The notes below the pieces were generated by a model. The model saw nothing but the letters and a program-made list of their open reading frames with translations. It was not told the DNA's origin and made no database searches. A DNA stretch of 39,438 nt, taken from assembly GCF_036985595.1 (NCBI RefSeq), contig NZ_BTPU01000011.1:1-39438 (forward strand). The letters run 5' to 3'. This document shows positions 10,098 to 18,306 of this stretch, in pieces (the stretch's first letter is position 1; every line of letters begins with the position of its first letter). Made by a program: the position numbers and the translations under genes. The DNA comes from Vallitalea maricola (GTDB lineage: Bacteria; Bacillota; Clostridia; Lachnospirales; Vallitaleaceae).

Positions 10098-11717
10098 ATG
10101 TTTATGAAAGCTATTAAAAAAATGATAAGAATTATTAAACAACATCCAATATTATGGATTGTTGGTATATTGGGTTATCCAGTGACGACTTTGGTTGCTC
10201 GCTTAATTTATGCCTATGGATTTGAATTATATGTGGAAAAACTTCAAGATAGAAGTATTACTATAAAACATATTGCTTTACTCCTAGGGTTTGTCTTTGT
10301 AGGTTTATTAATAGCCAATCTACTTGAATACATAACAGCGTTTTTAATAAAACAATTTCGCCTATCTGCACGAACCAGCATACAACAAGAAATCTATAAT
10401 AAACTACAGAATGGACCTATATCAAAAACATCCATCTATGATAATGGAGAAGCGTTGACAAGATATAACACAGACTCAGATTTAGCAGCAGCTATGGTGA
10501 CAGATGATGTTGTACTATCCATTTACCCTATTATCGTTGGTTTAGGATATATTGCATCCATAATTTTAGTTAATATATATATTGGGATAATGGTCTTAAT
10601 AATAGGTATTTTAATTATTTTCTTCAACAAGTATTTTGTCAAGTACCATAAAAAACTGAACCGAATGCACTTAGACGGTGAGGCCGATTTCATGAATTTA
10701 TATCAGAATACAGTGCGAGGTAAAATGAGTATCCGCCTAATCAATGCTGAGAAAAAAATAAATTCCAAGTTAAAAGATAAAGCAGAGCATTTAAAATCAG
10801 TTGAGGATAAGATGGGGAGAATGGAATCTTATAAAATAATTACATTAGATTTATTTTCTTATATATGTTCAACTCTTATGATACCTGTGGCATGCCTGTT
10901 CAGTGCATGGGGCTATATATCTATTCCAGAAGTAATTTTGATTACTCAGTTATGTAAGGATATTGTAATTCATATATCAGGATTTGGTTGGGCTGTTTCC
11001 AACTTCAAATCCCATGAAATATCATTAGACCGTGTCTTAGACATTATGGATATTGAAGACGAGAATAATGGAATTGAGCTTCCTTCCCATAATGAAAATG
11101 AGCCTTTGTTAAAGTATGAAAATGTGAGATTACTCTATGGGGAAAAATGTGTATTAGATAACATCTCTCTAGAATTCTCTAAAGGTGAAATAGTTATGTT
11201 CTCAGGACAAAGTGGCTGTGGTAAGTCAAGCCTCATCAAAGCATTGCTTGGATTTGTAGACTATAATGGCAGGATATTATATAAAGGTGTTAATATAAAA
11301 GATTTTTCCATTCAAGAATTGAGAAAAGAAGTTGCATATGTACCAGAAAGGGCTGATATGTTTGAAGGTACAGTACTTGATAATATACTATATGGAGATT
11401 TTGATGCAAAAAGGGAGCAAATAGTAGATGCCTTATCTAAGGCTGCTATCCATAAAGAGCTGGATATCGATTATGAAGTTGGGACAGAAGGGATGAATCT
11501 ATCAGGTGGGCAGAAGCAGAGAGTTGCCATAGCCAGAAGTCTATTAAAAGAAGCATCTGTCATTATTTTGGATGAACCTACTGCTGCCTTGGACAGTGTA
11601 TCAGAAAAGATTATCTTGGAGACATTAAAAGAGCTCAAAAATCAAGGAAAATGTGTTATCGCCATTACACATAGAGAGTCTACATTGGCTATTGCTGATC
11701 GAATTATAAACATATAA
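10098..11717 (+). CDS. ABC exporter half-transporter, canonical subunit
   Basis: Second half-transporter, 539 residues, with an N-terminal transmembrane domain (helices around residues 15-35, 60-90, 140-185 and 250-285) and an ATPase domain. Walker A (GQSGCGKSS, near 370), signature LSGGQKQR (near 468), Walker B VIILDEPTAALD (near 490) and the His switch in ITHRES are all standard. It starts 36 bases after the upstream ABC gene; ATG 10098 and ATG 10104 are both usable behind AGAGG at 10090-10094. Together with the preceding gene it should form one heterodimeric exporter, with this protein providing the intact signature that completes the active ATP site. The substrate is inferred only from the neighbourhood. 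Confidence 0.9.
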   Translation: MFMKAIKKMIRIIKQHPILWIVGILGYPVTTLVARLIYAYGFELYVEKLQDRSITIKHIALLLGFVFVGLLIANLLEYITAFLIKQFRLSARTSIQQEIYNKLQNGPISKTSIYDNGEALTRYNTDSDLAAAMVTDDVVLSIYPIIVGLGYIASIILVNIYIGIMVLIIGILIIFFNKYFVKYHKKLNRMHLDGEADFMNLYQNTVRGKMSIRLINAEKKINSKLKDKAEHLKSVEDKMGRMESYKIITLDLFSYICSTLMIPVACLFSAWGYISIPEVILITQLCKDIVIHISGFGWAVSNFKSHEISLDRVLDIMDIEDENNGIELPSHNENEPLLKYENVRLLYGEKCVLDNISLEFSKGEIVMFSGQSGCGKSSLIKALLGFVDYNGRILYKGVNIKDFSIQELRKEVAYVPERADMFEGTVLDNILYGDFDAKREQIVDALSKAAIHKELDIDYEVGTEGMNLSGGQKQRVAIARSLLKEASVIILDEPTAALDSVSEKIILETLKELKNQGKCVIAITHRESTLAIADRIINI

Positions 11718-11752
11718 GCCTAAAAGCTGTAGAGAGAAAGAGAGGTTTTTAC

Positions 11753-12556
11753 ATGAATAACAATCGTAGTATATTATACAATGAATACTTTTGCTTGGAT
11801 GAAAAGGATTGCAGCTATATTGAGGAGTTAGATAACAAAATATGTGAATTCTTAAAGTTATTCAAGGCAAAGAATATTATAATACCCTCTTTTATAAGAA
11901 GAGATATATTAGAGAAAAGCGGATATTTTGGTAAAAATAGACATCAATTAACCGCAGTTGCAGTTGCTCATCCAGAGCACTATGAACAAATTGAAGCAGA
12001 GAGAGAAATCACAGATGAAACGTCACAACTAAGCGGGCTGTATTTGACCCCTGCTGCCTGTCTTCATGTTTACCCCATGTTTGAAAACCAAGTCATATCA
12101 GAATCAATGTGCCTTACAGGAAAAGGAAAAGTGTATCGATATGAAGGTGGGAAGCATGATGGGTTACAGCATTTTTGGGAATTCAATGTAAGAGAGTGCA
12201 TTTTTATTGGATCAGAGTCATATGTCAGGGAATCCCTAGAACAATTTGAAAAGTGGTTGTATCAGTATGTATTGACTATAGATGAAGATGCAGTTGTACA
12301 ACCAGCCTTTGATCATTTTTTTGGCTCATCTAACAAGTTGAAAGCATGGAAAAAATTTCAATTAATGAATCAAATGAAACGAGAATTGATTGTTCATATT
12401 GATGAAAGAGAAATTGCTCTTGCTTCATTTAATTATCATGGTACGAAGTTCAGCAAGGCATATAATTTTGATAATAGTAATGAAATTGTAACAGGTTGTG
12501 TAGGTGTTGGACATGAAAGATGGTTAAGATTAATTAAGTGGATAAATGAAAAGTAA
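11753..12556 (+). CDS. Amino acid:[carrier protein] ligase (class II aaRS-like)
   Basis: A 267-residue class II aminoacyl-tRNA-synthetase-like protein with no tRNA-binding arm. Members of this family, first described as truncated seryl-tRNA synthetase homologues, activate a small amino acid as its adenylate and load it on the phosphopantetheine of a carrier protein instead of tRNA. Seen here: TPAACLHVYP (Cys103), a motif-2-like segment EFNVREC (Glu148) and a motif-3-like end TGCVGVGHERW (Cys249). Cys103, Glu148 and Cys249 have the spacing expected of the family's zinc ligands, which bind the substrate amino group. The obvious partner is the free carrier protein at 7988, in the same operon. 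Glycine or alanine would be typical substrates, but the sequence alone does not decide this. Confidence 0.88.
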   Translation: MNNNRSILYNEYFCLDEKDCSYIEELDNKICEFLKLFKAKNIIIPSFIRRDILEKSGYFGKNRHQLTAVAVAHPEHYEQIEAEREITDETSQLSGLYLTPAACLHVYPMFENQVISESMCLTGKGKVYRYEGGKHDGLQHFWEFNVRECIFIGSESYVRESLEQFEKWLYQYVLTIDEDAVVQPAFDHFFGSSNKLKAWKKFQLMNQMKRELIVHIDEREIALASFNYHGTKFSKAYNFDNSNEIVTGCVGVGHERWLRLIKWINEK

Positions 12557-12591
12557 TTTCTGGTAGAGGTCTAATTGAAAGGAGAAAGGAC

Positions 12592-13605
12592 ATGGAAATC
12601 AAACTACCTTTAGCAATACCACCGTTAACAGGTCGTATGCATATAGCTTTTCCATTAGCGATAATGTTAACCAAGGAACACAATAAAGTATGGTTCTATA
12701 ATCACTATATTCAAATGATGTGTTCAAATGATTATGATGAATACGGGGTTCTGGATTATTCGTTTTATGTGGGAAGTATCTGCAATGGCTGGTGGAATAA
12801 CCCATTATTGGAAGTACAATTTTTCAAGACAGATCTGATTTTCAAGTCGAAAAAAGATATTCTAGATTTTTCTATTAATATGCTGAAGGATAATTATTAT
12901 ATACTGACTCAAGACCTGGATTATTTCAGAAAGAAGTTTCTCAAGAAGTCCCGTACATCATATCATTATATTTTCGGGTGTAATACCAAAGAGAAAGTAT
13001 TCTATACAGTGGGACATCAAAAGGGATATTACGGAAACAACCAAGTATCTTTTAAGGATTTTATAGATGATATGAAAACCTATACCAACCAAGAACTTGT
13101 TCTCTTAAAAGTGAAAGAATCCCCACTGGAAATAGATTTACCTTTTATTAGAAAACAAATCCATGATTATGTTTACTCCCGTAATTCATCTGAGGATTTA
13201 AAGGTTTATCAGACACTCAACACGACATTCAGTTATGGACTCAAAACCTACGATAATATATTTAACTATTTTATTAAATTACTTGATGGTAAAGTTAAAA
13301 ATGATATTAGGATACCTTATATTCTATGGGAGCATAAGAATTGCATGTATTTAAGGTTAAGGTATATTAACTCCAATGTATTCAAGATAAATGAAGATGT
13401 ACTGAAATACTCCAAAGAACTAGTAAGTAAAGCTTCTATGATCAAGAATTATACGCTTAGATCCATAATAGAAGATAATCCCAAATATATAGAAAAACCA
13501 TTGAGAAAGCTTGAGGAATTGAAGAGAGAAGAACTCAAGATAATGATGGAATTATTAGATATAATACCAGAGAGGAAGGATACAAATGATGAATATTGTG
13601 ATTGA
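12592..13605 (+). CDS. BtrH/C39-like family protein without evident nucleophile
   Basis: A 337-residue soluble protein that I cannot name with certainty. Its N-terminal half resembles the C39-peptidase-like fold of the butirosin acyltransferase BtrH and related cluster proteins: a short start motif (PPLTGRMHIAFPLA), NYYILTQDLDYF, then a strand-turn unit around YHYIFGCN. No cysteine sits at the nucleophile position, so catalysis like that of C39 or BtrH is unlikely; a binding or scaffold role is possible. It is clearly paralogous to the minus-strand gene at 15261-16301 (shared ILWEHKNCM/LLWEHKKCM, TTFSYG/TDFAYG and D-N-Y-hydrophobic segments). It has a good ribosome site (AAAGGAGAAAGGAC before ATG 12592) and its last 20 bases overlap the next gene. 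Confidence 0.6.
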   Translation: MEIKLPLAIPPLTGRMHIAFPLAIMLTKEHNKVWFYNHYIQMMCSNDYDEYGVLDYSFYVGSICNGWWNNPLLEVQFFKTDLIFKSKKDILDFSINMLKDNYYILTQDLDYFRKKFLKKSRTSYHYIFGCNTKEKVFYTVGHQKGYYGNNQVSFKDFIDDMKTYTNQELVLLKVKESPLEIDLPFIRKQIHDYVYSRNSSEDLKVYQTLNTTFSYGLKTYDNIFNYFIKLLDGKVKNDIRIPYILWEHKNCMYLRLRYINSNVFKINEDVLKYSKELVSKASMIKNYTLRSIIEDNPKYIEKPLRKLEELKREELKIMMELLDIIPERKDTNDEYCD

Positions 13606-15151
13606 GGAGAATCCAGCATATGATTGTTTGGATATGTTGATAGCTGCAATATCTAAATATATAAAGTGTGAATATAGGTTAATGTTTATAGATGCATGGC
13701 GCTTTCTATATAATAGTAATCAAGAATGGGAAAGTCTTGGAGATAAAATTGCATTATACTCTCTGAAATGGGCATATTTACACAAGTATCATGGATTAGA
13801 TACAAATATTGTCATTAAAAATACATTATCTGAAAAGATAGATTTCATACGGGATCAAATTAAACAAGATAAACCTGTTGTTATAAAAATGGATATATAT
13901 TACTGCCACTGGATTATTAGAAGCTACCAAGTAAGACATTCAGATCATTTTTGTATTGTAACTGACATGGATGATGAGAATATTTATTGTATCGACTCAT
14001 ATGTTATAAATAAAAAAGTAGCTTTGCCTTATAAAGATTTTGCAGAAGGAAATTCACTATTTCTAACATTTGAGCAAACGCAACAAGTCAAGAAAGTAGA
14101 TTGGAAATCTTTAATAAAAAAAGAATTGAACTGTATAAATAAATATAATATGATTGATTGTATTATAGAATTTTCTAGAGATGTTAAAAAGAATTTTGAT
14201 GTTAAAAAAGAGATTGAACCATATAAAGATATGATATCTGTTTCACCAATAATCTCAAAACTTGGAGAAGTATACCGTAATAGACGGCGATTCGCCCTTT
14301 CACTAATGTGTTTGATGGAACAATATGAAATTAATGATCTAAAATTTATAATAGATAGGTTAATATATGTTTCTAATGTATGGAGTATGGTCTATGGAAT
14401 GCTTATTAAGGCTAACTATATTGATAATTCATCAGATTACGTTGATAAAGTTGCCAAGAAGATAGAGGAAGTAGCTAGTTTTGAAAAAGAAATTATTGAT
14501 GAGTTATATAAGATTTTAGATGATGAGCCTATAAAACCATTTGTTCCATATACCCATTATAAGAAATATGAATTCAGTAAGTATCAATATTTAGATATTA
14601 CCTCATATTTTAATAATAATGCTCTTGGATATATTGAGAATCAAACGTATTATCCTAATGTAATAGGAGACGATAGATTTTTAGTGGTGAATGAGAATCT
14701 AGAAATAGATATATTAGAAATAGAAAATATGAAATTTAGATTGCCTGAGTATGTAAATGAAACATGTGACAATATTGAATGTTATTCACAAGTGCTAAAT
14801 ATAGATCAAATAGATGAAACCAGCTATGATAGTATTTTTATACTAGGGTGTTGTGATATTGGTAGTCATTCAAATGATATTATAATTAATTACAATGATG
14901 GTACTAAGGAGAAGAAGGTATTATACTTGACTTCTTGGCTAAGTGAATCACCTAGATTTAATGATTTGGTAGCTTGGGTAGGAGAGGGTGCTGTAATTAA
15001 AGATAATAAAATAAAATGTTATGATTTTGATGTTCACATATATGCTAATACTATAGCAGTTGATTCCAGTAAAATCATTAAAAGCATTGAGTTACCTTAT
15101 TGTCCCAATATGCATATTTTTTCTATCACATTGGCAAAAAAGAACGAGTGA
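13586..15151 (+). CDS. BtrH-like C39-fold protein with C-terminal beta-sandwich domain
   Basis: A 521-residue two-part protein. Residues 1-150 look like a BtrH N-terminal (C39-like) domain with a plausible Cys14 (PAYDCLDML), His121 (with His118 nearby, in RHSDHFCIV) and Asp137 (YCIDSY) triad. In butirosin biosynthesis BtrH moves an acyl group from a carrier protein to the aminoglycoside. Residues about 335-521 look like a beta-sandwich, carbohydrate-binding-like domain found at the ends of some glycoside hydrolases (SIFILGCCDIG, YNDGTKEKKVLYLTSW, MHIFSITLAKK). The middle is helical. It overlaps the preceding gene by 20 bases and is the last gene of the first operon. An acyl transfer or hydrolysis step on a finished, possibly glycosylated product is an inference from the fold and position. 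Confidence 0.6.
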   Translation: MMNIVIEENPAYDCLDMLIAAISKYIKCEYRLMFIDAWRFLYNSNQEWESLGDKIALYSLKWAYLHKYHGLDTNIVIKNTLSEKIDFIRDQIKQDKPVVIKMDIYYCHWIIRSYQVRHSDHFCIVTDMDDENIYCIDSYVINKKVALPYKDFAEGNSLFLTFEQTQQVKKVDWKSLIKKELNCINKYNMIDCIIEFSRDVKKNFDVKKEIEPYKDMISVSPIISKLGEVYRNRRRFALSLMCLMEQYEINDLKFIIDRLIYVSNVWSMVYGMLIKANYIDNSSDYVDKVAKKIEEVASFEKEIIDELYKILDDEPIKPFVPYTHYKKYEFSKYQYLDITSYFNNNALGYIENQTYYPNVIGDDRFLVVNENLEIDILEIENMKFRLPEYVNETCDNIECYSQVLNIDQIDETSYDSIFILGCCDIGSHSNDIIINYNDGTKEKKVLYLTSWLSESPRFNDLVAWVGEGAVIKDNKIKCYDFDVHIYANTIAVDSSKIIKSIELPYCPNMHIFSITLAKKNE

Positions 15152-15193
15152 TATGGCAATAACAATAATTATTACAAGGAGATTGGTAAGTAG

Positions 15194-15247
15194 AGGGACT
15201 GTCGTATAATATATCCATCATGGAATATGTATTATTCCACAGTCCCT
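15194..15247. terminator. Bidirectional terminator-like hairpin between convergent genes
   Basis: AGGGACTGT (15194-15202) and ACAGTCCCT (15239-15247) form a 9-bp GC-containing stem. The 36 bases between can extend it imperfectly (ATAATAT against ATGTATTAT, then TCCA/TGGA). It sits midway between the stop codons of two convergent genes (15151 and 15261), where a shared terminator is expected. The tails on both sides are AT-rich but lack a long T-run, so strength is uncertain. Confidence 0.65.
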
Positions 15248-15260
15248 TAAGTTTATAGTA

Positions 15261-16301
15261 TCAGGCTTTTTCTAAACGTTCTATTTCTGTAATAAATCTA
15301 GGTATGATACTCTGTTCTCTATCACAAACATCTTCTAATAAAGGTATGATTTTTTCTATTATTTCAACGCGTTTTGTCATATTGTATTTAAGGAATAAGT
15401 TACGTATTGAAAAGCAAATCTGCTGAATAGTGATATATTCATCTTTAATTGCTTCTAAATCACATACAGTTGATGTATATTTATTCATGAGATATTCTAT
15501 TCTTATTACCATACATTTTTTATGTTCCCATAATAAATGGAAAGGTCTAATATCATTTACTCCCACATTATTGTGCAATAATTTGAGATATTTTATTAGT
15601 TGCTCATATATATCAATTCCATATGCAAAGTCTGTAGTAGGGTTTCTTAGTATAGTATACTTACTGCTAGAGTTTTCACCATTAAGGTAATCAAGTAATG
15701 AATTTCTTATGCAATTCAAATCTAAATCATATGTAAAATCATCTTTTATATGTAAAAGTTTTATATCATGATTATGTGAAGCTAGGTCACTTGAAGCTTG
15801 TTCAAATTCATCATAACTTATTTTGGTACTGTTGAAAATACCCTTACTATCAAAACCTAATATATTATATTCCTTTTTATCATTATCAAAACCATAAATC
15901 ATATTTTCATGGAAAAAGTGTTCTTTTTGGTATGTAGGTCTGTTTGGAACATAGTATTCATCAAGATGACAAACTATATAGTTATCTCGCATTAATGAAT
16001 TAATAATCGATCGGTTTATGTTTATATTACAATCGATTAATGTGTAATTATCTATTGAATGAGTATTAAGCCACGGTATACCAGGATATATAGAACCAAT
16101 CCAAGGGATTTCTGTTGCAGTACATAATGTGAAAAAGTCAAAGAAATTATTTTTTAGGGTAGTACGACATATCAATTGAATATAGTTACAAGAAAACCAA
16201 GGCATACACTTATCGTAATTAAAAATTATTGATAATGGGAATGCATGGACTACATAGCCAATAATTGGAGTACTACTAATCGGTAGTTTTTTGCTATTCA
16301 T
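15261..16301 (-). CDS. BtrH/C39-like family protein, paralogue of the gene at 12592
   Basis: A 346-residue protein on the opposite strand. Its start at 16301 is supported by AAGGAGG about 12 bases upstream. It shares its layout with the protein at 12592: start motif TPIIGYVVHAFPLS, DNYIVCHLDEYYV, a NMIYGFDND strand-turn, TDFAYGIDIYEQ and LLWEHKKCMVIRIEYL. Like that protein it has no cysteine at the C39 nucleophile position, so it may bind rather than cleave or transfer. It has its own well-formed promoter (16422-16450), so it is controlled separately from the PKS operon that it faces. Function unknown; a partner of the neighbouring BtrH-like proteins is the best guess. Confidence 0.6.
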   Translation of the reverse strand: MNSKKLPISSTPIIGYVVHAFPLSIIFNYDKCMPWFSCNYIQLICRTTLKNNFFDFFTLCTATEIPWIGSIYPGIPWLNTHSIDNYTLIDCNININRSIINSLMRDNYIVCHLDEYYVPNRPTYQKEHFFHENMIYGFDNDKKEYNILGFDSKGIFNSTKISYDEFEQASSDLASHNHDIKLLHIKDDFTYDLDLNCIRNSLLDYLNGENSSSKYTILRNPTTDFAYGIDIYEQLIKYLKLLHNNVGVNDIRPFHLLWEHKKCMVIRIEYLMNKYTSTVCDLEAIKDEYITIQQICFSIRNLFLKYNMTKRVEIIEKIIPLLEDVCDREQSIIPRFITEIERLEKA

Positions 16302-16342
16302 TTTTATTTTAATCCTCCTTGATTAAATTAATTTAGAAATAG

Positions 16343-16384
16343 CTTGTATTAATATATGAGTGTTTATATTTTGATTAATACAAG
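16343..16384. repeat. Perfect 11-bp inverted repeat in the leader of the minus-strand gene
   Basis: CTTGTATTAAT (16343-16353) and ATTAATACAAG (16374-16384) are exact inverted copies separated by 20 bases. They lie between the minus-strand promoter at 16422-16450 and the start codon at 16301, so they are in the 5' leader. This could be an operator for a dimeric repressor or a leader hairpin. A related sequence (TATGAGTGTTT) occurs inside this loop and again at 16477-16487, on the other side of the promoter. Confidence 0.5.
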
Positions 16385-16421
16385 TAACTTAGAATGTTTA
16401 TAATATTTATAATATTATTTG

Positions 16422-16450
16422 ATTGTATCAGCAATATGTGATTGTGTCAA
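16422..16450 (-). promoter_or_regulatory. Sigma-70/SigA promoter for the minus-strand BtrH-like gene
   Basis: On the minus strand the sequence reads TTGACA (16450-16445), 17 bases, TACAAT (16427-16422), close to the vegetative consensus with ideal spacing. It leaves a leader of about 115 bases to the ATG at 16301, which holds an 11-bp inverted repeat. This is the best promoter sequence I found in the window. Confidence 0.7.
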
Positions 16451-16643
16451 TAATATTTGCCTATAATTAATACATCTATGAGTGTTTGGTGGAAATAATG
16501 TTTATTAATGGTACTTATTATTTGCAACATTCATATATATTTCTATGATATATGCTAAAAAAACAACATATCTAAATTATTAATAATAATAAATTAGTTA
16601 AGAATTGCATTACTATTAGTTTTTTGTGGAATATGGTATACTA

Positions 16644-16672
16644 TTGGTAAATTAGGATTTGTATTATATGAT
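16644..16672 (+). promoter_or_regulatory. Probable SigA promoter for the small genes at 16726-17889
   Basis: TTGGTA (16644-16649), a 17-base spacer and TATGAT (16667-16672) sit about 50 bases before the ATG at 16726. The -10 matches in 5 of 6 positions and the -35 in 4 of 6. It faces away from the minus-strand promoter at 16422-16450, making 16302-16725 a divergent control region. The rest of this region is AT-rich with no other gene seen. Confidence 0.45.
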
Positions 16673-16725
16673 AACAATTTACAACTATTTAAATAAACAT
16701 AGCCTTTAAGAAAGAGATTGATATA

Positions 16726-17340
16726 ATGAAGAAAAGAAATAAATTAATTATTAAGCCTACAATAATGAACCCATACTATGATAAACCTAATTGGTTTGAA
16801 TCAGAAGTGGATATTGATCAATTTGTATTTATAGATAGACATTCACTACCAAATGATGTAAAACAGTTTATTATCTTACTTTTTGGATATAATGACATAG
16901 AATTCGGTAATTGTTTTGAAGCCTCAGTTAACAATTTCTTAGAATTACAGAAAGATGAATTAGCAATGTCGGGAGGTCCCACTTTTATTTATAATGAAGT
17001 ACAGATTCTACCAAGTTGTTGTTGTGGCCTTGAAGATTTAGAAGATGTAGCAACCTGTATAAAACATAAAAAGAGTCCTTGGCTTGGACATGATCCAAAT
17101 CCATGTATAGAGTATTCAAAAAGAAATAAGATTAAAATTTGGTCAGATGATTATAAGGAAAATAAAGATGCTTTTTATATTAGTTGTACATATACAGAAT
17201 TGCTTGTAGCTTTGCATGAGATGAAAAGGGATTTAATCTCGTTTATAGAAGGTCCATGCTTTGATTACCTTGCAAGATTTAATTTGAAATATGCTAATAA
17301 TATGATAAATCATTTAAAGAAATTACTTATTGATGTTTAA
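16726..17340 (+). CDS. Hypothetical cysteine-containing protein
   Basis: I do not recognise this 204-residue protein. It has no signal peptide or membrane segment. Noticeable parts are SGGPTFIYNE (near residue 85), a run LPSCCCGLEDLEDV with three adjacent cysteines (near 100), and HKKSPWLGHDPNPCIEY (near 122), a pattern rich in conserved-looking Cys, His, Trp and Asp that resembles small stand-alone enzymatic or immunity-type proteins. A promoter lies just upstream, and a macro-domain gene starts 28 bases downstream, so the two are probably co-transcribed. Nothing links it to the biosynthetic operons on either side. Any function would be a guess. Confidence 0.7.
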   Translation: MKKRNKLIIKPTIMNPYYDKPNWFESEVDIDQFVFIDRHSLPNDVKQFIILLFGYNDIEFGNCFEASVNNFLELQKDELAMSGGPTFIYNEVQILPSCCCGLEDLEDVATCIKHKKSPWLGHDPNPCIEYSKRNKIKIWSDDYKENKDAFYISCTYTELLVALHEMKRDLISFIEGPCFDYLARFNLKYANNMINHLKKLLIDV

Positions 17341-17367
17341 ATTAACAGAATATGAGGTGGAATTATA

Positions 17368-17889
17368 TTGAATAAAATAATAATATATCATGGTGATATA
17401 ACAAAGGTTGAATGCCAAGCTATTGTTAATGCAGCTAATACTAGTCTTATGGGTGGTGGTGGAGTAGATGGTGCTATCCATAGAGCTGGAGGTACTAAGA
17501 TTTTAGATGCGTGTAAAAAAATTCGAGCAAGTCAAGGAGGATGCAAAGTTGGACATGCTGTGATAACTACAGCAGGTAATCTTTTAGCTGATAAGATTAT
17601 TCATACCGTTGGACCCGTATGGAACAATAAAGGTGTTGAAGAAGAATTATTAAGAAGTTGTTATAAAAGTGTCTTTGATTTAGCTGTACAGAATAATATT
17701 TGTGAATTAGCTATACCAAATATCAGCACAGGTATATATAGATTTCCAAAGAAGTTAGCTGCTGAAATAGCTATTGAAGCCACAAAAGACTTTCTAAAGA
17801 GAAATGAGAATTTTAAGCAAGTGATTTTTGTTTGTTTTGATATAGAGAATTATCTAATATATAAAGAATTATTAGGTATGACAGAATGA
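17368..17889 (+). CDS. Macro-domain protein (ADP-ribose / O-acetyl-ADP-ribose hydrolase family)
   Basis: A 173-residue single macro domain. Members bind ADP-ribose, and many bacterial ones remove O-acetyl from ADP-ribose or ADP-ribose from proteins or nucleic acids. The binding loops are clear: VNAANTSLMGGGGVDGAIH (residues about 20-38), where the Asn, the glycine run and the Asp contact ADP-ribose, and PNISTGIYRFP (near 115). It starts with TTG at 17368, supported by GAGGTGG seven bases upstream and by the fit to the family start. It probably shares a transcript with the upstream unknown gene. Its stop TGA (17887-17889) overlaps an ATG that once opened the next gene (ATGA). Confidence 0.92.
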   Translation: MNKIIIYHGDITKVECQAIVNAANTSLMGGGGVDGAIHRAGGTKILDACKKIRASQGGCKVGHAVITTAGNLLADKIIHTVGPVWNNKGVEEELLRSCYKSVFDLAVQNNICELAIPNISTGIYRFPKKLAAEIAIEATKDFLKRNENFKQVIFVCFDIENYLIYKELLGMTE

Positions 17890-18306
17890 GCAATAGCATC
17901 TGAAGATGATAATTTTTTTAAAGATGATGGAAGAGATATTTATGACTTTCAAAACAAGTTTTTAGTAAAGTGCAAGATATGTGGTAACTGTGCTACTATT
18001 ATAGCTATACCAAAATATGAAGGCTCTTATTTTGTGTGTAAAGAAAGAAGGTTTTTATGTACTAGTTGTGGGAAGATTGAAATAAAAAGCGTTATGAATG
18101 GCATTGGTTCAGAATATCCTTTGTGGTTAGAAACTAATTGCTGTGGTCATAAGCTATGGGCATATAACTTAGAGCATCTTAATTATATAGAAAGTTTTGT
18201 AAGGGCTAATATAAGAGAAAATTATTATGATGAGAGAATAGGTTGGAAAAATCAAAGTCTAGCAAGTAGATTACCTAAATGGATGAAAAAATCAAGTAAT
18301 AGGTAA
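17886..18306 (+). pseudogene. Zinc-ribbon protein gene, apparent frameshift at its start and short C terminus
   Basis: From 17893 the frame encodes IASEDDNFFKDD, then a four-cysteine zinc ribbon (CKICGN and CTSCGK) and a tail typical of a common small bacterial zinc-ribbon family (YPLWLETNCCGHKLWAY, SLASRLPKWMK). No start codon lies in this frame before the macro-gene stop. The ATG at 17886, which overlaps that stop as ATGA, reads only MSNSI and then stops; deleting one A at 17892/17893 would join it to the frame as MSIASEDD. So either a single-base insertion broke the gene or an unusual start such as ATA (17893) is used. The C terminus ends at SSNR, earlier than I expect for the family. Translation could still begin weakly at GTG 18034. 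Confidence 0.65.

Noticed and set aside
15170..15190. Ribosome-site-like AAGGAG after the BtrH-like gene suggesting another small gene
   Set aside because: The TTG that follows reads two codons and stops; no open frame exists before the terminator hairpin.
17887..17889. In-frame TGA between the macro domain and zinc ribbon as selenocysteine or readthrough fusion
   Set aside because: The macro domain is complete at this point, no SECIS-like hairpin was evident just downstream, and an ATGA overlap with a one-base shift explains the layout better.
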